A program made the position numbers and the translations under genes. From assembly GCA_014360105.1 (NCBI GenBank), contig JACIYD010000028.1, forward strand, positions 1 to 10,338: a DNA stretch of 10,338 nt, given 5' to 3'. The notes beneath the pieces are model-generated. The model was given only the letters and a program-made list of their open reading frames with translations, was not told the origin of the DNA and searched no databases. The stretch is from Clostridia bacterium (GTDB taxonomy: Bacteria; Bacillota; DSM-521; Neomoorellales; SLTJ01). The first letter of the stretch is position 1. Every line of letters starts with the position of its first letter. Positions 4,487-10,338 of this stretch are shown here, piece by piece.

Positions 4487-6556
4487 ATGCGCCAGTTTCC
4501 GCTGGCACAAATGCGGAATATCGGGATCATGGCTCATATTGACGCCGGCAAGACCACAACCACGGAGCGTATTCTGTTTTACACAGGCCGGGTGCATAAG
4601 ATGGGCGAAGTGCACGACGGAGCGGCGACGATGGATTGGATGGTGCAGGAGCAAGAGCGAGGGATTACCATCACCTCGGCCGCTACCACCTGTTTTTGGC
4701 AGGGCCATTGTCTCAATCTCATTGATACGCCCGGGCACGTGGACTTTACCGTGGAGGTAGAGCGCTCGTTGCGGGTCTTAGACGGCGCTATCGCCATTTT
4801 TTGTGCCGTCGGTGGCGTGGAACCGCAATCGGAGACGGTCTGGCGCCAGGCCGACCGTTACCACGTACCGCGGCTGGCCTACGTCAACAAGATGGACCGT
4901 GTGGGGGCCGACTTTTTCCGGGTCTTGCGCATGATGAAGCAGCGCTTGGGAGCCAACCCGGTGGCGCTTCAGTTACCCCTGGGAAAGGAAGACGATTTTC
5001 GGGGGGTAATCGATCTCATCCGGCGCTGCGCCATCGTCTGGGACGACGAGTTGGGATTGGAGTATCATGAGGAGCCCATCCCGCCGGCCTACGCGGAAAC
5101 GGCAGAGGAATATCGCCGCAAGCTTTTGGAAGTGGTCGCCGAAAGCGACGAGGAATTGCTGATCAAGTATCTCGAAGGAGAGGAACTGAGCGAGGAAGAA
5201 ATCAAGCGAGGCTTGCGCCAGGCGACCATAAGCCTCAAGACCGTACCGGTCCTTTGCGGCTCTTCCTTTAAGAATAGGGGGGTCCAGCCGCTGCTGGACG
5301 CCGTAGTGAGTTACTTGCCCGCGCCCACAGACGTGCCTGCCATCCGCGGGACCAATCCGGCGAACGGAAACGAGGAAGCGCGGGCCTCGAGTGATGAGGC
5401 GCCTTTCAGTGCCCTTGCCTTTAAGATTATGGCCGACCCATACGTGGGGAAGCTCACCTTCATCCGCATCTATTCCGGGGGCTTGAAGGCCGGTTCTTAC
5501 GTCTTTAATGCCACCAAGGGCAAGAGAGAACGGGTGGGGCGGGTGCTGCGGATGCATGCCAACCACCGCGAGGACGTGGGCCAGGCTTACGCCGGCGACA
5601 TTGTCGCCGTGGTGGGTCTCAAAGATACTACCACGGGCGACACCCTGTGTAGCGAAGAGCAGCCGATCATCCTGGAAGCGATGGAATTCCCCGAGCCGGT
5701 AATCTCCGTGGCCATCGAACCCAAGACAAAGGCCGACCAAGAAAAGCTTGGTGTAACACTCCAGCGGCTGGCCGAGGAAGACCCCACCTTCCGCGTTTAC
5801 GGCGATCCCGAGACCGGCCAGACTATCATTTCCGGCATGGGTGAGCTGCACCTGGAGATCCTGGTGGACCGGCTTACCAGGGAATTCGGCGTCCAGGCCA
5901 AAGTGGGGCGACCCCAGGTTGCCTACAAGGAGACCATCACCCGGCCGGTGAAGGCCGAAGGAAAGTTCATCCGCCAGACCGGTGGCCGCGGCCAGTACGG
6001 GCACATATGGCTCGAAGTGGAGCCGCTACCCCGCGGCAAGGGTTTTGTTTTTGAGAGTAAGATCGTGGGCGGTGTGGTACCGAAGGAGTACGTGCCGGCG
6101 GTGGAAGCCGGTGTCAGGGAAGCCATGGAAACCGGGGTATTGGCCGGTTTCCCGGTGATCGACGTGGCGGTTCGGGCCGTGGACGGTTCCTATCATGAAG
6201 TAGATTCCTCGGAAATGGCCTTCAAGATTGCCGGCTCCCTGGCCTTCAAGGAGGCGGCGCGCAAGGCAAACCCCGTGCTTCTGGAGCCGGTGATGCGCGT
6301 GGAGGTAACGGTGCCCGAGGAATATATGGGCGACGTTCTCGGCGACCTTAGTGCCCGTCGGGGCCACATCGAAGGGATGGAGAAGCAGGCCAATGCCCAG
6401 GTCATTCGGGCGAGGGTACCGTTGGCAGAGATGTTCGGTTATGCGACCGATTTACGCTCACTCACCCAAGGCCGGGGCACCTATGTCATGCAGTTCGACC
6501 ACTACGCAGAAGTACCAGCCGCCCTGGCGGAGGAAATCATGACAAAGAGGAGGTAA
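4487..6556 (+). CDS. fusA: Translation elongation factor G
   Basis: This complete 689-residue EF-G, close to the usual length of about 692, is the GTPase that drives ribosomal translocation and, with RRF, ribosome recycling. With the ATG at 4487 as residue 1, the G-domain motifs are AHIDAGKT (16-23), RGITI (58-62), DTPGH (80-84), NKMD (134-137) and a G5 CGSSF near 258. Later blocks include GMGELHLEI of domain [21 protein letters not shown] of domain IV, and a C-terminal domain V with RRGHIEGME and [15 protein letters not shown]. All look intact, so this is the canonical EF-G rather than a tetracycline-protection or EF-G2 paralogue. The start follows from the ribosome binding site at 4474-4481. 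The stop overlaps the region carrying the tuf ribosome binding site, and the two genes are 5 bases apart, so translation is probably coupled. Confidence 0.98.
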   Translation: MRQFPLAQMRNIGIMAHIDAGKTTTTERILFYTGRVHKMGEVHDGAATMDWMVQEQERGITITSAATTCFWQGHCLNLIDTPGHVDFTVEVERSLRVLDGAIAIFCAVGGVEPQSETVWRQADRYHVPRLAYVNKMDRVGADFFRVLRMMKQRLGANPVALQLPLGKEDDFRGVIDLIRRCAIVWDDELGLEYHEEPIPPAYAETAEEYRRKLLEVVAESDEELLIKYLEGEELSEEEIKRGLRQATISLKTVPVLCGSSFKNRGVQPLLDAVVSYLPAPTDVPAIRGTNPANGNEEARASSDEAPFSALAFKIMADPYVGKLTFIRIYSGGLKAGSYVFNATKGKRERVGRVLRMHANHREDVGQAYAGDIVAVVGLKDTTTGDTLCSEEQPIILEAMEFPEPVISVAIEPKTKADQEKLGVTLQRLAEEDPTFRVYGDPETGQTIISGMGELHLEILVDRLTREFGVQAKVGRPQVAYKETITRPVKAEGKFIRQTGGRGQYGHIWLEVEPLPRGKGFVFESKIVGGVVPKEYVPAVEAGVREAMETGVLAGFPVIDVAVRAVDGSYHEVDSSEMAFKIAGSLAFKEAARKANPVLLEPVMRVEVTVPEEYMGDVLGDLSARRGHIEGMEKQANAQVIRARVPLAEMFGYATDLRSLTQGRGTYVMQFDHYAEVPAALAEEIMTKRR

Positions 6557-6561
6557 CGCGC

Positions 6562-7764
6562 ATGGCCAAGCAAAAGTTCGAGCGCACCAAGCCCCATGTC
6601 AACGTGGGGACCATCGGGCACGTCGACCACGGCAAGACCACCCTCACCAGTGCCATTACCTACATCCTGGCCACCGAGGGCAAGGCCAGGCCGATGGCCT
6701 TTGAGGAGATCGACAAGGCACCGGAAGAAAGGGAGCGGGGTATTACCATTGCCACGGCGCACGTGGAGTACGAGACGGACAAAAGGCATTACGCCCACGT
6801 GGACTGCCCGGGGCACGCGGACTATGTGAAGAACATGATTACCGGCGCGGCCCAGATGGACGGGGCGGTTTTGGTGGTCTCCGCCGCCGACGGCCCCATG
6901 CCCCAAACCCGAGAGCACATCCTCTTGGCGCGCCAGGTCGGGGTCCCCTACATCGTCGTCTTCTTAAACAAAAGCGACATGGTTGACGACCCCGAGCTTT
7001 TGGAACTGGTGGAGATGGAAGTAAGAGAGCTTTTGACCCAGTACGAGTTCCCCGGCGAGGAAATCCCCATCATCGTCGGCTCCGCCCTAAAAGCCCTGGA
7101 GTGCAAATGTGCCAAAAGGGACTGCCAGTGGTGCGGCAAGGTCTGGGAACTGCTTGAGGCCATCGATAACTACATCCCCACACCCCAGCGGGACAAAGAC
7201 AAGCCTTTTCTTATGCCTATAGAGGACGTCTTCAGTATCACCGGCCGGGGCACGGTGGCCACCGGTCGGGTGGAGCGGGGCACGGTCAAAGTGGGTGATG
7301 AAGTAGAAATCGTGGGCTTACAAGAGCGGCCGCGCAAAACCGTGGTCACCGGCGTGGAGATGTTCCGCAAAACCTTGGAGCTGGCCGAAGCCGGCGACAA
7401 TATCGGCTGCCTGTTGCGCGGTATCGAGCGCCGGGAAGTGGAGCGGGGCATGGTCCTGGCCAAGCCGGGCAGCATTAAACCGCACACCAAGTTCAGCGCC
7501 GAGGTCTATGTCCTCACCAAAGAAGAAGGCGGGCGGCACACCCCGTTCTTCTCCGGCTACCGGCCCCAGTTCTACTTCCGCACCACCGACGTCACCGGAG
7601 TAATCCGCCTGCCGGAAGGCGTGGAGATGGTCATGCCGGGAGACAACATCCGCATGGACATCGAGCTCATCACCCCCATTGCCATTGAAGAGGGCTTGCG
7701 CTTTGCCATTCGCGAAGGCGGTCGCACGGTGGGCGCCGGTGTGGTGACGGCGATTACGGAGTAG
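6562..7764 (+). CDS. tuf: Translation elongation factor Tu, with cysteine-rich insertion
   Basis: This complete 400-residue EF-Tu delivers aminoacyl-tRNA to the ribosomal A site in a GTP-dependent way. G motifs are GHVDHGKT (19-26), [14 protein letters not shown] (81-85) and NKSD (136-139), followed by GSALKALE (173-180). Directly after GSALKALE, where E. coli has a short linker, there is a segment about five residues longer. It carries four cysteines, C181-x-C183-x4-C188-x2-C191, a possible metal-binding knuckle in the late G domain. Domains 2 and 3 look standard, with [32 protein letters not shown] and a [10 protein letters not shown] terminus. The ATG at 6562 has GGAGG at 6549-6553, inside the fusA tail. 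The codons lean strongly to C-ending forms, as expected for a very highly expressed gene. It is followed by rpsJ after 18 bases. Confidence 0.98.
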   Translation: MAKQKFERTKPHVNVGTIGHVDHGKTTLTSAITYILATEGKARPMAFEEIDKAPEERERGITIATAHVEYETDKRHYAHVDCPGHADYVKNMITGAAQMDGAVLVVSAADGPMPQTREHILLARQVGVPYIVVFLNKSDMVDDPELLELVEMEVRELLTQYEFPGEEIPIIVGSALKALECKCAKRDCQWCGKVWELLEAIDNYIPTPQRDKDKPFLMPIEDVFSITGRGTVATGRVERGTVKVGDEVEIVGLQERPRKTVVTGVEMFRKTLELAEAGDNIGCLLRGIERREVERGMVLAKPGSIKPHTKFSAEVYVLTKEEGGRHTPFFSGYRPQFYFRTTDVTGVIRLPEGVEMVMPGDNIRMDIELITPIAIEEGLRFAIREGGRTVGAGVVTAITE

Positions 7765-7782
7765 GATGGGGAGGGAAAAGGC

Positions 7783-8088
7783 GTGGGCCAGAAAATCCGC
7801 ATCCGCCTGAAGGCCTTTGACCACCGGGTGCTTGACCAGTCCTCACAGAAAATCGTGGAAACCGCCCGGCGAACCGGCGCTCTGGTTGCCGGTCCGGTCC
7901 CTCTGCCCACGGAGCGGTCGGTTTATACGGTTATCCGGGCGCCGCACAAGTACAAGGACTCGCGGGAGCAATTCGAATTGCAGACGCATAAGCGCCTGAT
8001 CGATATCCTGGATCCGACGGCCAAGACGGTGGATGCCTTGATGCGCCTCGACCTCCCGGCAGGTGTGGACATCGAGATCAAGCTTTAG
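7783..8088 (+). CDS. rpsJ: 30S ribosomal protein S10 (NusE)
   Basis: This complete 101-residue S10 is a 30S head protein. As NusE it also partners NusB in transcription antitermination and can contact NusG, linking ribosome and RNA polymerase. Family blocks are [20 protein letters not shown] (4-23), [14 protein letters not shown] (37-50), the long-loop segment [14 protein letters not shown] (52-65) and HKRLIDI (69-75). The start is GTG at 7783, with GGAGG at 7770-7774. The first codon after it gives MGQKIRIR, as expected. It is the first gene of the S10 cluster but begins only 18 bases after tuf, with no promoter or terminator visible between them, so the two classical operons appear joined. 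Confidence 0.98.
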   Translation: MGQKIRIRLKAFDHRVLDQSSQKIVETARRTGALVAGPVPLPTERSVYTVIRAPHKYKDSREQFELQTHKRLIDILDPTAKTVDALMRLDLPAGVDIEIKL

Positions 8089-8105
8089 TCTGGGAGAGAT
8101 GGGTC

Positions 8106-8732
8106 TTGCGTAAAGGGATAATCGGCCGCAAGCTAGGGATGACACAGGTTTTTACGGAAGACGGCCGCTGTGTGCCGGTAACCGTCCTTCAGGCGGGACC
8201 ATGTGTGGTCATTCAGAAGAAGATGAAGGAGACCGACGGTTACGAGGCCATTCAGGTAGGGTTTGAGCCCATTCCCGAACATCGGGTAAACCGGCCGCTA
8301 CGGGGTCACTTCGCCCGGGCTAAGGTCGCGCCGTTCCGCCATATTCGTGAATTACGGGTCGACAATATTGGGGACTACCAGGTCGGGCAGGAGCTCCGGG
8401 TCGATCTTTTTCGCCCCGGCGAATTGGTCGACGTTACCGGGATCACTCGCGGCCGGGGTTTTGCCGGGGGCATCAAGCGTCACGGTTTCCGGCGCGGTCC
8501 CATGGCCCACGGATCGAAATACCACCGCCGGCCGGGAGCGCTGGCGGCCAAAGGGCCCGCGCGGGTGTTCAAGGGGCGCCGGCTACCGGGCAGACTGGGT
8601 GGCGAACAGGTAACCATCCAGAACCTAGAAGTGGTGCGAGTTGATCCCGAACGCAATTTACTGCTGCTCAAGGGTTCGGTACCTGGGGTGCGGCGCAGCC
8701 TGGTGACGATTAGAAGCGCCATTAAGGCATAG
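8106..8732 (+). CDS. rplC: 50S ribosomal protein L3
   Basis: This complete 208-residue L3 is an early 50S assembly protein whose central extension reaches toward the peptidyl transferase centre. Recognisable blocks are KGIIGRKLGMTQVFTEDGR at the N-terminus, HRVNRPLRGHFARA, GRGFAGGIKRHGFRRGPMAH, SKYHRRPGALA and the LPGRLGGEQVTIQNLEVVRV loop. The start is TTG at 8106. The best Shine-Dalgarno match is GGAG at 8093-8096, nine bases before it, weaker than at neighbouring genes. No in-frame ATG gives a better N-terminus. It follows rpsJ by 17 bases and precedes rplD by 4 bases, the usual S10-operon order. Nothing else is unusual. Confidence 0.97.
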   Translation: MRKGIIGRKLGMTQVFTEDGRCVPVTVLQAGPCVVIQKKMKETDGYEAIQVGFEPIPEHRVNRPLRGHFARAKVAPFRHIRELRVDNIGDYQVGQELRVDLFRPGELVDVTGITRGRGFAGGIKRHGFRRGPMAHGSKYHRRPGALAAKGPARVFKGRRLPGRLGGEQVTIQNLEVVRVDPERNLLLLKGSVPGVRRSLVTIRSAIKA

Positions 8733-8736
8733 GGCG

Positions 8737-9369
8737 GTGGAGACGTTGCTTAGAGTGGCCGTTTTAAACGAACAGGGCCGACCGGTGGGTGAAATGGACC
8801 TGAAAGAAGAGATTTTTGCCGTAGCCGGTAAGGAAGCCACAGTACACCAGGCGGTGGTGCGCGTGCTGGCGGGCCGGCGCCGGGGGACCGCGGCCACCCG
8901 GAACCGGGCAGCGGTTGCCGGTGGAGGGCGCAAACCCTGGCGGCAGAAGGGTACGGGCCGGGCGCGCGCCGGCAGTATCCGTTCGCCCCTTTGGCGGGGT
9001 GGTGGGGTCGTTTTCGGGCCGCGGCCGCGGGATTATGCGTTCCCGCTGCCCAAGAAGATGCGCCGCCTGGCGCTACGCGCGGCTCTCTCGGCCAAGCTTG
9101 CCGCCGGGAAGCTTATCGTTGTCGATGCCTTGCGTATACCCAAACCCAAGACCAAAGAAGTCTTGGATATCTTGCGTGCTCTTGACGCGGGCGGGCGGGT
9201 CCTTATTGTTACCGCTGCTCCCGAAGGCGACCTGACGCGGGCGGTGCGCAATCTGCCGGGTACGAAAGTGGCCGCGGCGGCAGGACTCAATGCATACGAA
9301 GTACTGGCCCACGAGAAGATCGTCCTCACCAGGGAGGCGGTCGCCAAGCTGGAGGAGGTGCTGGGCTGA
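8737..9369 (+). CDS. rplD: 50S ribosomal protein L4
   Basis: This 210-residue L4 binds domain I of 23S rRNA; its extended loop lines the peptide exit tunnel near the macrolide site. The loop region is well conserved: [19 protein letters not shown], then [20 protein letters not shown] and [16 protein letters not shown]. The start is uncertain. The GTG at 8737 gives [14 protein letters not shown], and its best upstream match is only AAGG at 8724-8727. The TTG at 8746 would give [11 protein letters not shown], with GGAG at 8739-8742 too close. I keep 8737. The last base of its TGA is the first base of the rplW ATG, so translation is coupled. In E. coli L4 represses its own operon through the leader; no such leader is present here before rpsJ. 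Confidence 0.96.
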   Translation: METLLRVAVLNEQGRPVGEMDLKEEIFAVAGKEATVHQAVVRVLAGRRRGTAATRNRAAVAGGGRKPWRQKGTGRARAGSIRSPLWRGGGVVFGPRPRDYAFPLPKKMRRLALRAALSAKLAAGKLIVVDALRIPKPKTKEVLDILRALDAGGRVLIVTAAPEGDLTRAVRNLPGTKVAAAAGLNAYEVLAHEKIVLTREAVAKLEEVLG

Positions 9370-9656
9370 TGCCTTATCCGCAGGACGTCATCATCCGGCC
9401 GGTGGTTACCGAGAAATCCACACGCCTCATGGCCGAGAATAAGTATACCTTTTTCGTCCATCCGCGGGCGACCAAGGTAGAAATTCGCCGCGCCGTGGAG
9501 GAACTCTTTGGGGTCCATGTCGTTCAGGTAAACACGCTTAAAGTGAGGGGAAAGCAAAGGCGGCTCGGACGGCGGATCGGCCGCACACCCGACCGTAAAA
9601 AAGCCGTGGTCACTCTAAAGCCTGGAGATAAGATCGAAATCATCGAAGGGCTGTAA
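9369..9656 (+). CDS. rplW: 50S ribosomal protein L23
   Basis: This complete 95-residue L23 sits at the polypeptide exit of the 50S subunit and is the docking site for trigger factor and signal recognition particle. Family blocks are [18 protein letters not shown] (4-21), [40 protein letters not shown] and the C-terminal [19 protein letters not shown]. The ATG at 9369 overlaps the rplD TGA by one base. GGAGGTG (9354-9360) lies inside rplD, eight bases before the start. Length and order (L4-L23-L2) are standard. Confidence 0.98.
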   Translation: MPYPQDVIIRPVVTEKSTRLMAENKYTFFVHPRATKVEIRRAVEELFGVHVVQVNTLKVRGKQRRLGRRIGRTPDRKKAVVTLKPGDKIEIIEGL

Positions 9657-9675
9657 GGTCAAAGGGGGGAAAGGG

Positions 9676-10338
9676 GTGCCCGTTAAAGGTTACAAGCCGA
9701 CTTCGCCAGGGCGGCGCCAGATGACCGTCCTGGACTTTGCGACCCTAACAAAGAAGGAACCCGAACGGCGACTGCTTGTGCCGCTGCGGCGGCACGCCGG
9801 CCGCAACTTTCAGGGTAAAATTACCGTGCGCCACCGCGGCGGCGGCGCCAAGCGCTACTACCGCATCGTCGACTTTCGCCGGCGTAAGGACGGCGTACCC
9901 GGCCGGGTCGCCGCCCTGGAGTACGACCCGAACCGTTCGGCACACCTTGCCCTCATTCATTACGCCGACGGGGAGAAGCGTTACATCTTGGCGCCGCACG
10001 GCATAGCAGTGGGCGACAAGGTAGAAGCCGGGGAGCAGGCCGACATCCGCAGCGGCAACACTCTGCCCTTACGTCACATCCCGGTAGGTAGCGTTATCCA
10101 CAACATTGAGCTGAAGCCGGGCCGAGGCGGGCAACTGGCCCGGGCGGCCGGAGCCGCCGCGCAATTAATGGCCAAAGAAGGCGATTACGGCCATGTACGT
10201 CTGCCCTCGGGCGAAGTACGGTTGATCCACCTCGACTGCCGCGCGACCATCGGCCAGGTGGGCAATCTCGATCACGAGAACGTGGTCGTAGGCAAGGCCG
10301 GTCGCAATCGGTGGCGGGGCATCAGGCCCACGGTACGG
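9676..10338 (+). CDS. rplB: 50S ribosomal protein L2, N-terminal 221 residues (3' end outside window)
   Basis: The frame runs uninterrupted from the GTG at 9676 to the last base of the window, giving 221 of the usual roughly 275 residues. L2 bridges the subunits and supports the peptidyl transferase centre. Visible blocks are [19 protein letters not shown] (3-21), [54 protein letters not shown] and [16 protein letters not shown]. The piece ends in [13 protein letters not shown]. The catalytically important C-terminal histidine loop (HPHGGGEG in other L2 proteins) lies beyond the edge. A purine-rich GGGGGGAAAGG run (9664-9674) just before the GTG serves as ribosome binding site. The gene starts 19 bases after rplW. 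Confidence 0.97.
   Translation, partial: MPVKGYKPTSPGRRQMTVLDFATLTKKEPERRLLVPLRRHAGRNFQGKITVRHRGGGAKRYYRIVDFRRRKDGVPGRVAALEYDPNRSAHLALIHYADGEKRYILAPHGIAVGDKVEAGEQADIRSGNTLPLRHIPVGSVIHNIELKPGRGGQLARAAGAAAQLMAKEGDYGHVRLPSGEVRLIHLDCRATIGQVGNLDHENVVVGKAGRNRWRGIRPTVR

Noticed and set aside
4973..6004. 343-codon open frame on the - strand within fusA
   Set aside because: It is a shadow of the strongly conserved EF-G coding frame, with no start signals and no known domain.

Overview
The window looks like a piece of the chromosome of a GC-rich, spore-forming, anaerobic Firmicute, probably a thermophilic clostridial lineage near Moorella, Ammonifex, Desulfotomaculum or Desulforudis. The reasons are a SleB-type spore cortex hydrolase, an L7Ae-like ribosomal protein just before rpsL, strong GGAGG ribosome binding sites, a group 4 type [NiFe] hydrogenase, and an EF-Tu with a cysteine-bearing insertion that I associate from memory with Peptococcaceae-like Clostridia. 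The lineage is inferred, not shown.

Left part (1-2080, + strand): the end of a redox operon. It holds the C-terminal part of a GltD-like FAD/NAD(P)H oxidoreductase, a complete [NiFe] hydrogenase large subunit with both CxxC pairs, and a 2[4Fe-4S] ferredoxin-type subunit. A clear intrinsic terminator (2047-2076) follows. The large and ferredoxin subunits correspond to the last two subunits of an Ech-like enzyme. The flavoprotein gene just upstream suggests that NAD(P)H or ferredoxin electrons are coupled to hydrogen turnover.

Middle part (2097-3309): a secreted two-LysM SleB-family cortex-lytic enzyme on the - strand, with a possible forespore (sigma G/F type) promoter. Beyond it lies a non-coding region of about 430 bases. 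Within this, 3005-3214 has a 14-bp perfect closing inverted repeat, several nested hairpins and a possible pseudoknot. It is the best candidate in the window for an undescribed structured RNA or small RNA-encoding element. A strong sigma-A type promoter (3252-3280) follows it.

Right part (3310-10338, + strand): a continuous translation-gene operon running rplGB(L7Ae-like)-rpsL-rpsG-fusA-tuf-rpsJ-rplC-rplD-rplW-rplB(partial). The str and S10 clusters are joined with gaps of 0-36 bases and no visible terminator. rpoB/rpoC, which often sit directly upstream in Firmicutes, are absent. More than half of the starts in the window are GTG or TTG.
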